Positions 1 through 11,634 of a DNA stretch of 64,000 nt are shown piece after piece. The position numbers and the translations under genes are program-made. Under the pieces are notes generated by a model that saw only the letters and a list, made by a program, of their open reading frames with translations, did no database searches and was not told the origin of the DNA. Within the stretch, counting starts at the first letter, position 1; every line of letters begins with the position of its first letter. This DNA is from Rotaria socialis (taxonomy: Eukaryota > Rotifera > Eurotatoria > Philodinida > Philodinidae): the NCBI GenBank assembly GCA_905331475.1, contig CAJNYU010000351.1:49822-113821 (forward strand), read 5' to 3'.

Positions 1-59
1 CAAACTGTAAATGATGCATTTTATTTTCATATTTTATTTAATTGAAATGCTTCTTTTAG

Positions 60-2818
60 GAATTCGGATGAGGCAACAATTGAAAAGCCAACATCAACAA
101 CAAGATCGCCTGTAAGCATAGCGTTTTCTTCCATTTACTTATTTATTTTTTGCTCCAGCTAGATTCTAAAGAAAGAGATAGTGAAAACGTTTGTTTTTTG
201 TTTCATTTTTCCTTGTTTTTTCTATACTTTAAATCTAATCTAATCTAATCTATCGTTTTCTTATCCGAAAGAAAGTTCGATATGGTTCTACTTCTCATCG
301 ATCGATTCAATTTAATGACGATGATCAAATGGGATATTTTCGTTTCAATAGATTGTAAGTTTTGAAGAGATTTATATATTTATAAATGGTAGGTATGACA
401 GACTATATATTTATTCATGAAGAACACACGCGGAAAAATTTGCCATGTTGAAAGGAAAAAATTGTGTGCATGAAATATGTCGAATTATTTTTATTTTCAG
501 GAAAATCGTGATGATAAATCCCGTCATCGTAAACGACGTGATCGATCTCGATCATCATCGGTGAAACGTCATCGGCATAAACGGTCCCGATCCCGATCAA
601 GATCTCGTCATCATCGGCAAAAACGCCATCGGCATACTCGATCACGTTCACCTAGACGGAAACGATCGAGATCAAGATCAAAAAGACGTTCACCGCGTCA
701 CCATCCAAATCCAAGTAAAAATCAAGCGACATTTTCTATTTAACATTGTTATGTTACTTTTTAAGTTAAAAATCGAAATCCATATAATGAAATACGAGTA
801 ACTGAAGACGATAAAAAACGAATTCATTTAGAAGCTTTACAAAAATTAAAAGACATGGCCGGTAAATATAGTTAGAAATTTATTAGAATAATATTCAACT
901 TATTTATTTTCATGAAGCAAATGAAACACTCGATTTATCTCTATTGACAATTGATGATCTAAAAAAAACAGTGGATGTACCAAAAGAACTACGATCAAAT
1001 CAAGGTGCTACGATTATGTATCAAATGGATGAAATTAGAAAATTAGTAAGTGAAATTTTATCTTCAAACAGTGCTCTTCTCAAAGTCGCCCTTCGAGAAA
1101 AGACTGAACTTTTGTAATTCATATGCACATGCAAAAGGTTGAAGTCTACTTGGCGATGATTTCATCAACCAATAGCATAACGCCATGCCACATGTAAATA
1201 AAGCATCATTTGCATAGTGTGAAGAAAAGTGCATAAACAATCATAAAAACAGGCTTGATTTCGATTATGTAACACTCAATCGTCTAGAATATTCGATAAC
1301 ATCAGAAAATGGAATTGTAACATGATAAAAATCGAGCCCCTTGGTTATGTTCAGACATTCTTTTGTGGCCTATTTTTTTTCTCAATCGATTCTATGATAT
1401 ATATATTGTAAACATTGTTCGAAAAGATCACGATGACATTTAGGACAATATGCGACCAAGAACTCGCTTGAATACGATACTTTAATGAAGCTTTTTTGTT
1501 AGGTACAAAATGAGTACTATCGAGTCGTAGAAGAGAAAAAAAAGAATTTGTTTATGTGAGACTAAGATTTATATCAAGGGCAACAATCGGTACGGCTGGA
1601 GAAAATTAATGATAGATTAATATTCAAGACGAATGATATATGACCTAAACCAAAACGTAAAGTAATAAAATTTTGGATGCGGAAATTCATCAATTAAATT
1701 CTACTAAAATCCAGTCCTAGCGAACCGACAGATTTCTAATTTCAAAGTTCCTGTTATTTTCCGACGAGAAACAATATTTTTCTTCTATATTTCAACTGGG
1801 AAGTTATGGTGTCTGACTCTGAAATTATGCGCCTGTATATGAATGTTTCCTTGGAAAAGTAGAATTACTCACTCATATGACTTTTTCAAGGGCAATTCTT
1901 TCACATGATAATAAGTGCATCGATATTTTTAAAAAGCCATCATGTTATTGATATTTATGTGATAGACTTATAAATAGCAATGACCGACAATTATAAATTT
2001 GAAAAGATTTTTCTATTCACTAATTTGGTATTAAAAATAAAGCCCCTAAATCAAACGTGAAAACCTATATTAAATAGCAATAATTATCGTTTGGTTGCTT
2101 GCTTTCATATATTTTTTTAAATTTTCTCTGATTGTATAATATCCAGGGTTGTTTTGATAGCAATCTATGCTTGCTTATCGAACGTACGCAACAATCTCTA
2201 GATCAACGAAACGGGTTCTACTGAAAAACGATGCGATCTTGTCTTGTTAATATCCTCACCCAACAGATGATTTCATTTATATTATTCATATGGTAGAAAT
2301 AATTTTCATGTTCGTCGTGATGAGAAAAAAAACGTTTTAACGCACTGTATTCAGTAAAGAAATGATTGAATTTAGATTGAGGAATTAAGTGGTATATCGA
2401 TTCCAAAAATTTACAATACTGGTGCAATTAATCCACTTCAATATGCTCAACAGCAACGTAAACGTAAATTACTTTGGTCAAAAACAAATGATAAAGTAAG
2501 AAATCGTTTCTCTCTCTCGCTCGTGTGTTTACTATTTATTTCTAGACATCAACAAGTAAAGTTGGCGCAGCAATAACCGATGGACAAGATGAAAAAACAG
2601 CTGAAAAATTTCGAAAACTACTAGGTATGAAACCGGGTGGCAATGCAACTAACGATACAACAGAATCAGATGCAATTCATCAACAGCAACAAGATACGTT
2701 CGATTCACTTGATAAAGAATATCAAACAGCTCGAATAACAACACATTTACGACGCGGTGTTGGGCTCGGATTTCTTTCTCAAGGATCGTTCGTACCCTCG
2801 TCAGCGGACAAAAATTAA
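60..2818 (+). CDS. RSRC2: RSRC2-like arginine/serine-rich protein (5' part outside window)
   Basis: Exons 501-714, 766-861, 918-1045, 2376-2495 and 2546-2818 (stop included) join in consistent phase with GT-AG introns. An exon 60-111 lies upstream, and a second around 276-354 is likely, but its splice phase could not be settled. The first large exon encodes an RS domain full of RSRSRS and basic HRHKR stretches. The middle is polar and helical. The C-terminus has an AEKFRKLLGMK motif and ends RRGVGLGFLSQGSFVPSS, which matches the C-terminal small-acidic-protein-like region of RSRC2 as I know it. RSRC2 is a nuclear RS protein associated with splicing. A 1330-nt intron (1046-2375) contrasts with the roughly 50-nt introns beside it. 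ARL6IP4 or another SR protein is a less likely alternative. The start codon is outside the window. Confidence 0.7.
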
Positions 2819-3335
2819 TTAATGTACATACTTTTTTTTGTTTTTTTCCTTTATTACTCTTCAAAAAAAAAAAGAAAGAAAGAAAGAAAGATATTTGTCA
2901 TTGATTCATATTTTCATTTCATTGGTCCTTTAGATATCAGATAAATATGGATTTAAGAACAGTTGATGCAAGCATATCTTGCATGAAAATATCGTTTAAA
3001 ACTGATGTTTATGTAAATATTAACATATCTACACCATTCTGTTGAGTATTCTTTTACTCGGTAGAATGATTAAACAATGAATATTTTTCAAAAGAAAGTA
3101 TTGCGCTATGATTCGGCATCAACAACAAGAAAACAAATAGAAGTTTCTTTAGTAATCATGTTCGTCATTTATATTATGAATAAAAATAATTATTTTGATG
3201 TGATTATTATTGGTCGGAAAAGGTTTATGATGTCTCATATTGTTACTCTACTCATTGTTGTCATGATCAATATGTTTCCTAATTCCATTTATGTAGAGAC
3301 ATTTGTTAAAAATTTTATGTTTGCCATCATTTTTC

Positions 3336-3932
3336 ATGGCTGCTATAGACGAACCAACTGTTTCTCCTCGTCAATTCCATCATCGCCGATTTGCCAATTT
3401 ACAACCGTTATCACCTCGTGTGCCATCGTCAATTGAACGTCATTTCGAGCAATATCTTATTGATCATCATCATTATCCAAAGCTACCGTCGATTTCAAAG
3501 AAACCTAATCGACAATCATTGGAAAATTCCTGTACCAGTGATCAAGACCTTCTATCCTATCATGATCGACAAATCTCATCGGAATTCGGACAAAATACCG
3601 GTCCCATAAGTCGTTTAATAAGTACTGAACAATATAGACGAGCTCAATCGCGTTTAGTCGAATATCGGCAACATAGTAAAATCCCTGGAGTTACGTTACC
3701 TGGAACGAAAAATTCTAATGAAAAATCTCCGATAAATTTAATTGGAAGAACTGACTTAAAAATCCCGTTAAAAGAGGTTTTGCCTGACACAACAAGAGGA
3801 AAACAATTTTATCAACAAGACGAATTCGATTTTGTCGACGATGATTCTGTAGCGAGCAACGGAACTGATCGTCGACGACGAGCTAAACATTGGATAAAAG
3901 ACCATCAGTTTTTTTTCACTGAATATCAATAA
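3336..3932 (+). CDS. Hypothetical basic protein, 198 aa
   Basis: A single open frame starts at the ATG at 3336 (MAAIDEPTVSPRQ...) and ends at TAA 3930-3932. I do not recognise the family. The protein is polar, rich in Arg, Ser, His and Gln, with no signal peptide or membrane segment. An acidic patch (DEFDFVDDDS) lies near residue 170, followed by a basic run (DRRRRAKHWIKDHQFFF) at the C-terminus. A polyadenylation-type AATAAA at 3966-3971 follows the stop and supports a real transcript end. An upstream in-frame ATG at 3318 also exists, but the 3336 start is followed by the more protein-like sequence. An upstream exon cannot be excluded. No function is assigned. Confidence 0.55.
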   Translation: MAAIDEPTVSPRQFHHRRFANLQPLSPRVPSSIERHFEQYLIDHHHYPKLPSISKKPNRQSLENSCTSDQDLLSYHDRQISSEFGQNTGPISRLISTEQYRRAQSRLVEYRQHSKIPGVTLPGTKNSNEKSPINLIGRTDLKIPLKEVLPDTTRGKQFYQQDEFDFVDDDSVASNGTDRRRRAKHWIKDHQFFFTEYQ

Positions 3933-3973
3933 GACTTCTGTTCATGATAAAAACTTTCTGAAGAAAATAAAAA

Positions 3974-4010
3974 TTTGTTCTTGTTCTTGTTCTTGTTCTG
4001 TTCTTATTCT
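3974..4010. repeat. (TTGTTC)n microsatellite
   Basis: Four to five imperfect tandem copies of TTGTTC lie directly downstream of the AATAAA of the preceding gene. Confidence 0.85.
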
Positions 4011-4918
4011 TTTTCTTTTATAATAAAAATAAATTAAATATCGGATAGTTTAATGTCTAGCTGTTTTTCTTGAAACGACACAGCGCACATTCCTTGTATC
4101 TTGAAATCATGATAAACTTATGAGCAAGAAACTCGAGTCCAGATTGTCACTGCATACTTTTAAGTACTTGAGTATAATTTAAAAAAAGAATTCTCATTGC
4201 TCAATATTCTCATGAACACTGTGAAAATTTATAAATACGATACTAATTTATTTCTCACACACTTGAAAGTACTCCAGAACAATGACGAGTCATTTCGATA
4301 TTTGCACCTCGGAAATGTCGGTTTTACGTAAAAGGTGCCCGAAAGTTTATTCAAAACGATAAAAAAAACAGATCTTTGCTTATCTATTAAATCTTTTAGG
4401 AAAAAAGAAATTTTAATAGCAGCTGACGTTAAAAATTCTCGTAATTTGGAGCCATTGAACTCAATTATCGAAAATTGCGGTTTTGTACAATCGTTTCATA
4501 GAATAGATTTTATTTTTCTAATTCAAATTTTGAATCGAGAATTCCTATTGCGTAGTTCTCTTTCCGTCCATCTAGAATGATATGAAACTAGTACACAAAA
4601 GAACAAGAACAACATGCTATCCAGGAACTTGCACTCTACTTTCGTTGAATTACGCGAGAACTTTTTTGTGGCATATTGTAACTAGAGCAGCCGAAAGGTC
4701 CTTTCAACAGCATATAAATCTTCTGTCGTACACTTGTGCTTCTTCAATTAACACCGAACTATTTTTTGTTATTCTTGTTTAGTTAAACTAAATCATTAAT
4801 TCTATTCTATTGAATAAGAAGATGATAGAGTAAGATAAGAAATACACCAGTATTTGTTTTTCTCCATGAAATATTAACCGTGTTTATTTCGAATTCTAAT
4901 AATAATTCTTTTAGATCT
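4011..4918. other. Intergenic stretch without a supported gene
   Basis: AT-rich. Open frames at 4335-4580 and 4582-4782 are short, low in complexity and resemble no family I know. A plausible splice acceptor (TTCTTTTAG, ending at 4914) lies just before the RPE start codon. The gap may therefore include a 5' UTR intron of that gene. Confidence 0.5.
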
Positions 4919-5656
4919 ATGGATTCATTACCAAATCAATTAAAAGGCCTTATTGGTCCTTCGATTCTCAATGCAGATTTGTCTATGTTAGCCGATGAAA
5001 GTCGTCGGCTACTTGACTCCGGTGCTGATTATTTACATCTCGATGTAATGGATGGCCATTTCGTTCCAAATTTAACTATCGGTCATCCTGTAATCAAATG
5101 TCTTCGTAATAATATTCCGAAAGTTTATTTTGATGCTCATATGATGGTTTCGGAGCCGGAACGATGGATTACCGACATGGCCGGAGCTGGTGTTAACCAA
5201 TATACATTTCATAAGGAAGCGACAACATCCGAAAATATTCATGATATCATACGAAAAATCAAAGAAGCTGATATGAAAGTTGGACTTGGTATAAAACCTG
5301 GAACGCCTGTTCATGATATCGGTGATTTAATCAACGATATTGACGTTGTTTTAATCATGACTGTTGAGCCGGGCTTTGGTGGGCAAAAATTTATGAGTCA
5401 TATGATGGATAAAGTTCGATGGTTAAGAAAACATTACCCACAACTGTTACACATTGAAATTGATGGTGGTGTTAATTTAGAAACCATTAACGATTGCGCG
5501 CAAGCTGGCGCTAATATGATCGTGTCCGGTTCAGCACTTATCCAAAGTAAACAAGCAAACAAAGATATTGAACAAATGCGTCAATTAATTGATGAAACTT
5601 TAAGGAAAACACAACTAAACATTCAACTAAGTAACGATCAACATTGTTCACATTAA
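4919..5656 (+). CDS. RPE: Ribulose-phosphate 3-epimerase
   Basis: Interconverts D-ribulose 5-phosphate and D-xylulose 5-phosphate in the non-oxidative pentose phosphate pathway, in the cytosol. The 245-aa protein is one exon and shows the TIM-barrel family motifs in order: GPSILNADLSML at the N-terminus, LHLDVMDGHFVPN (metal-binding His and catalytic Asp), DAHMMV, GLGIKPGTP, MTVEPGFGGQKF (phosphate-loop region) and IEIDGGVN (second catalytic Asp), then VSGSALI. Length agrees with the family (about 220-230 aa) plus a short polar C-terminal extension. The ATG at 4919 is preferred over an in-frame ATG at 4880, because a TTTTAG acceptor ends at 4914, between the two. All catalytic motifs are intact. 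Confidence 0.95.
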   Translation: MDSLPNQLKGLIGPSILNADLSMLADESRRLLDSGADYLHLDVMDGHFVPNLTIGHPVIKCLRNNIPKVYFDAHMMVSEPERWITDMAGAGVNQYTFHKEATTSENIHDIIRKIKEADMKVGLGIKPGTPVHDIGDLINDIDVVLIMTVEPGFGGQKFMSHMMDKVRWLRKHYPQLLHIEIDGGVNLETINDCAQAGANMIVSGSALIQSKQANKDIEQMRQLIDETLRKTQLNIQLSNDQHCSH

Positions 5657-8600
5657 ATATTGTTGATGATTTCCGTTTCTTTTTTTTTCTGCTTCTTCTA
5701 TCTATTCCATTAAATATAAACGTCAATGGCCTTATTTTATTTTATTTTATTTTTATTTTTATAGCGAAACCATTTGATGTACTGCGTATGATATGACAGC
5801 CGTCAGGTTGCACACATTCTTGTTGATTGATGGTCGTTTATTTACCAGAAAAAGGAGCTATTTATACACTATGCCTATGTTAAATACATCTTACGCGATA
5901 TGTTAGATAATCAAGCAAATATGTATTTTTGAAAAATTTCATATTTATAGAATAGAATCAATCTTTTGACTTTTCTTAAAAATATATTCCAGCTTCTCTA
6001 GTTTTAAATGAATTCTTGTGATCGTCATTCATCCATTCCAACGGTTTTTTTTCTTTTCTTTTTTTGATAAAAAACAAATCAGACGGTGGAAGAAATGGTT
6101 GGTGGACATGTCATTAATTTCATTTTGCATATTCTAACCAACCAATATAAATCCATTAATAGACTGTTTTATTTCGAAATCATCTGCATCAACGATTTAT
6201 TTTCCTTTTGCTGGTTCTTTTTCTTTGTTGTCCCTTGACGTGCGGAGGCATATTTAAGTGATAAAAAAATCCTTTTCAAAATCATTCATTCATATATGTG
6301 CAGTAGGCAACGTACAGTCTATTGTTAGTTTCTTTTTTACAGCAATTATCAAATCAGCATGTTCTATTCATGAATAATGATGACGTTATTGAACTAAGGC
6401 ATATTATTACTTAGAGTTTGTCTTCATTGAAGCAAAATGTTCGATTAACACTCGTTGTAGTTAATTGAACTATTTTTCCGTACTTGAGACGAAGACAAAA
6501 GAAAGCGAAGAAAAAGAAGAATGATAAATTATCTAGTATAGAAAAAAAAATCAGTGGTGAAATATGTTCATTGCACTCGAACATCTCATTTTATGATCAT
6601 GAAAAATGAGTATATTTTTCTAGGAATGCCATTAAAGAAAAACAGCAACAAAGTTGGTATATACAGATGCAAGATAAGAGCAGATAAATCTTTATGCACG
6701 AAGACCACTATATAGTTATCTAGTTCTGAGGAAAAAAACAGCAAGTTGACTTGAAAACAATATATTTATATATAAACAAATGCTTTAATTTATCTCGAAC
6801 ACTGATATATGCAAGCAACTGGCATCACTTTGAGTGTAAAGTACAGTCTCGCATAAATTAATTTTACTTCTTAGTTATGTCTATATGCTTTAGTTATAAT
6901 TGCAAAAGGTATTAACAAAACAGATTGAATTTCATTGATATGTCATCCTAATATTGACACTAAAACATAATCAATCAAACATGTACATATGTTATGCTCA
7001 TGGTCGGGGTTATTTTAGTACAAAAAGATATATATATATAACTTTGTAAGTGCATCTAGAGAAAGGATAACAACAGCAACTAAAATGTAAATTCTTCGAT
7101 CTTTTATTTTTTACTTTTCTTCCTTATTCACATTCTATACAATACCGAGCAAGAAAATGACCTTATCGGCGTATTGATAAAAAACATGAGATAGGTAAAG
7201 TTATTTCTGTTATTTATAGATGCACTAACAACTAAAACAAATTGAGGGAGAGCTTGTGCAACTTGAGAACCTTATTAGATCGCAGTTTGATGACATTTGA
7301 TTCATTGTTGGTGTTGTTGTTGTTATTATTATTTGCTGTTGTCGAAAATATTAAACAAAAATAATTGAATAGCGAATCACAATGAAATATTGATTTGAAA
7401 TTGATTATTCACCTCGATTCGTTCATTATTTATAGATTTAACTTGAAGAAATACCATTAATGATATAATGCAACGAGTTAAATATTAATTATTGCCCTTA
7501 CTTTTTGTCCTTACAATCTAATCGATAGAAAAGGGGCTAAAAGAAATGAGAGAAGACAACAGTACATGACACACCCCGTCGATGCCTGCGTAATATATAT
7601 AATCAATTTTTTTCTTCGTTCCCTTCTTTACTTTTTTTTTTACCTCAGGCAACATATAAAAAAATCTAGAGATTATATCATCATTCATAGATCTGAGCTT
7701 TTCAACAATGAATAATAATAATAATAAATGAACAGTACTGATTTGCATCATAGAAAAATCTAGATGGCTTTTGTTTGGTGCTTTTCCGTGCATTTGTTTA
7801 GTTCGCACTGAAAGAGCATAGCTATATCATCTGCTAGCAAAAACAAAATGTATGCGTTGGTGTGTGCATGCAAAATAAAAGCTTCTTTGGCTTGGCTTCA
7901 CCCGAATGTTTTTCATATCATTTGTTATTGTTGATTTAAGAAAGAGGAGAAAAGACGTGCACTCAATGGCATTATTAAGGATTACGAAACGTGATTATTG
8001 ATCAGAACAAGATGCCGTCAAAGAATCGAAGGAAGAAGAAAAAAACTAAATTTGTGGTAAATAATATCCTGTTCGCAGAACATTGATTAGATTGAAACAA
8101 AGACAGGCGTATGAAATCATCATGATAACAATCATCGAATGCAATAAAACGGAAATCCTCGATAGTTCTTCTTCTTTTTTTTTCTTCTTCATCAGACAAT
8201 GCCATTAATAGAAGCAACATGAAAAGTTCAAGTCTATTTTTCTCATCTGTCATAAAATGTGGGCCTGGATAGAATGTATACAGCTGATGGAGAGAGAAGC
8301 ACATTTGCGTTCTCTGCTACTACTACTACTTTTTTTCTTCTTTTTGATACTCATGATACCCCAGGGGATGACACACATAATTATATGGCTGACGTTAGTC
8401 CGTTCTCTTGCTTGTTTATCGTTAAACGCTAGCGAAGGTTGATTTTTCGTCTCTAGCTCGAATGATCCGGGTAAAAAAAGAGAAAAAGAAAAAGAAAACG
8501 GGGCAAAAAACAGCTGAGAATGTATATATATAGAGAGAGAGAAAGAGAAACCCATATGATAGTTTGGGTAAAAAAAATGAGAAATAAGAGAACATTATAC

Positions 8601-9002
8601 GGTTCTGTTTGTCTTCTTGTTGTTAGTGAAGCTGCTGGTCATAGTGGTGTATATGTCTGTTCGTGGTACGAGGATGACATTGACAGGGACAAACCCGTAA
8701 AATAAAAAATATGTAAGCAACAATAAGATTGCTGATGAAAGGTAACTAATCGTCGTTTTTTTATTGATCATAAACATTGAGTATGAACAATAGAAATAAA
8801 GAACAAAGGGCTGAAAGAAGTATGTGAAGCATATGTAGCATAGCAATTTATTATTATTACCATTCAGTGCATACTTTACAATGGGCAATCTCATCATAAA
8901 AGTGTGGATTTGAATGGCTGATGCTCGTAACCAATCATTAAATTCTAAACACATGTTTATTTGAATAGTTCTTGAACTTATTGTTCACTCTTTATTTCAG
9001 AT
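5657..9002. other. 3.3-kb non-coding spacer (may hold the RagC/D leader)
   Basis: No frame with a recognisable protein was seen on either strand. Several 60-100-codon open frames here (7518-7808, 8002-8304, 8250-8555, 8595-8954, minus strand) are homopolymer-driven. Purine and pyrimidine tracts, including a short AG run near 8531-8545, are common. The acceptor TTATTTCAG just before the RagC/D ATG implies that this spacer contains at least part of a 5' UTR intron. Confidence 0.55.
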
Positions 9003-11099
9003 ATGAATTACGGAGTGAGTGGCGTCTTTGACACCGCTACTAATAATAGTTTAAATACAGTTGGTGATTATCCTCATACATTTCAAAGTCATTATCATCC
9101 ACATTCAAGACCATATTCCAATGGTTTTCATAATTCTCTAAGATTCAATAGTCAGAATCGATTAGATGATAATGACGATAATCAGCAACAATCGCCACAG
9201 CAGCAGTATCAACAACGGATCGATGGCGATTATGAAACAGATGATATTAATAAATCTAAACTACTTATGTGGGGTCTTACAAAGTAAAGAATATAATTAA
9301 AACTAATCTTCTGGCTACGCGCATATATATATGTATTGATCATATTTAAGGAGTGGTAAGACATCAATAATAAAACTTATTTTTGAAAAAATGTCTGCCG
9401 GTGAAACATTAAAACTTCCAGAAACAAAAATGGTTCAAATACATGGTACGAACAACAAAACCAAAAGCCAAATTTCATATTTTTTGGTTTATCTTTTTTT
9501 CGTAGAACTCACTTGTGGGATATATGTAAAATTTCAAATTCGTGATGTGCCTGGTCCAAAAATGTCATCTTTAAATGATTTCGAAGCCTTTGCGTCCAAT
9601 TCTACGACGATTGTTTTTGTTCTTGATATTACAGTAAATAGGGGTTTTTCAGTTAATTAAATTTTTTCTTCGCCTTTCTAGGAAGACTATTCCGATGCAA
9701 TCAATTTATTAGTTAGTTCAGTGCAATGGATGCATCAACATGGTCATAATGTACGGTTTGAAGTATTAATTCATAAAGTAATTATATTAATAAGCAAAGC
9801 AAAAAAGAAACGATTGCCGATACATTTTTAGATCGACGGTGTACATGAACCGGACCGTTTAGAACGGTATTCAACTATTCAAAAACAAGTTAGTGTTATG
9901 CTACATGAATGTTCAATTGAAAAGCCGATGATAAAGTAAATAAATCGTCTCCGTCTTGTTCAATTGAATTTTTGTGTTTAGCTTTTATTTAACCAGTATC
10001 TATGATCATTCAATACATGAAGCCTTTAGTAAAATTGTTCAAAATCAAATGAAACAACTACGTGCACTGGAAAATATGCTTAATTTAGTTACAGAAGTAA
10101 GTAGTGCGGTTTTTTCTCTCATCATTATAATTTAATTTTCATTGCTTTTCTAGAGTACACAATTGGACAAGATCTTTGTGTGTGATATTTACAATAAAAT
10201 TTTTCTTGCCTCGGACACTAAACCGGTGGATACTCAACTATCGGAATTGTGTTGTGATGTTGTTGATGTTTACACAGGCATTTCATCTATATATGGGTAA
10301 AATATTTACTTAGTTTAATGGAAAAATATATATATATCTTGAGCTCTTGAGATAAGATTTCAGATTTATTTAGTTTTGCAATCATTCAGTAGAGTATAAT
10401 TTATTCGATGGAAACCGTTCTTTCATATTCTAGATACGTAAATACGTGAATTTTTCTTCCTCACACATGGGAATCGAGTGATATAGTTGGATGCAATACC
10501 TAGATGATGAATAATGGATTTTCTTTGATTGTTCGAGTCCAACGAGTGTTTTCTCTTGTCTTCATCTGTCATTGTGAACTCTGTGGAGAATTTAGAGGCA
10601 ATATTAATAATACACCGATAAGACCAGTGTTTGCATAAGTATATTTGATGCCTCTAGGCAGTCATTTCACATGTTATATATTATGTCGACTTCAAGATTC
10701 AAACGAAACTTAAACTCATTATTCCATTGAAAGAAGATGAAGAAGAAAAAAAGGAGATTCTTAAAACTTTGATTTTTCTTTTTCAATTTTAGAACAAGTA
10801 ACAACTCGTTGCTTGATTCAATGTCGTTTTGTACGATTGAGCTTTCAATTGGTCTTATACTTTATTTAAAAGATATAGATCCGACTACAGCACTCATATG
10901 TATATTAAAAAAGGAATCGAAAATCAATGAAGGTAAATAGAAATGGTTTTCAATAGAAAAATATAATTTAAGATTTATTTTAGCTTTAATGGAAGTTAAT
11001 TTGAATATTTTGAAAAAAAATATTCAAGAGTTATTTCTTATGTTTGCGAAAAATTCAACTCGACAACAATTAAATACGTCAATAACATCAATCGAATGA
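9003..11099 (+). CDS. RRAGC/D: Rag GTPase, RagC/RagD type
   Basis: Lysosomal Rag GTPase subunit that pairs with RagA/B and signals amino-acid sufficiency to mTORC1. Nine exons keep phase throughout and give 405 aa: 9003-9283, 9351-9445, 9506-9633, 9682-9777, 9832-9935, 9982-10096, 10154-10296, 10793-10932, 10984-11099. A polar Gln/Asp/His-rich N-terminus of about 85 residues precedes [14 protein letters not shown] (G1), then [25 protein letters not shown] in the switch region, LIHKIDG (G4) and [17 protein letters not shown], the RagC/D signature. The C-terminal roadblock domain has [19 protein letters not shown] and [20 protein letters not shown]. Length fits the human proteins (about 400 aa). 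The ATG follows a TTTCAG acceptor at 9000, so an upstream non-coding exon is likely. The 496-nt seventh intron is the only long one. Confidence 0.93.
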
Positions 11100-11610
11100 T
11101 TTGAAAGGTGTTGTTTGTATTTTTTTCTTCTTCTTTTTGGTTTCTCTTTCTTTTTAATATATGTACGCGTATTATTATTATTATTATTATTTGCTAAGTG
11201 AAATCATCGGAGATTGTAGTCAAATACAGTTTTAGTCAGTAGATCGAAGTTTTCAGCATGGATGTATCATTCTACTAATATTACTTCCGTCCGAAATGTT
11301 TATATGCACGCGTGTATGTATCATTCGCGATGAAAGACACAATAGAATAGCTAGATATAAATCATAGATAGTTTATTTATTTTATTTCTTCATTAATGTT
11401 GTATCTTCTATTCTATATACCTAGATCAGTTTTATGCCGCTGCTAATATAGGATAAGCGTAAGGAGATTGTTTAGATTAGTTTTTCTTCGATGCTAATTT
11501 TCCGACTGATTTCTTTTTTTCTCTTCTTGTACGCGTGCATGTATCTATATACACAGAAAGTATAGAGTTACACAAAACAGTTGCAGATACTTCATCCGGA
11601 TGTGTATGAA

Positions 11611-11634
11611 CATATATATATATATATATATATA
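11611..11634. repeat. (TA)n microsatellite
   Basis: Uninterrupted alternating TA tract in the spacer. Confidence 0.9.

Noticed and set aside
3077-3436. 119-codon open frame overlapping the 3336-3932 gene in another frame
   Set aside because: Hydrophobic, AT-driven sequence. The overlapping frame is more protein-like and ends at a polyadenylation signal.
8250-8954. Overlapping open frames of 60-119 codons in the spacer before RagC/D
   Set aside because: Composition is dictated by T- and A-runs, frames overlap on both strands, and there are no motifs.
10500-10560. TGTTCGAGTCCAACG resembling a tRNA T-arm
   Set aside because: No acceptor stem, D-arm or anticodon arm can be folded around it.
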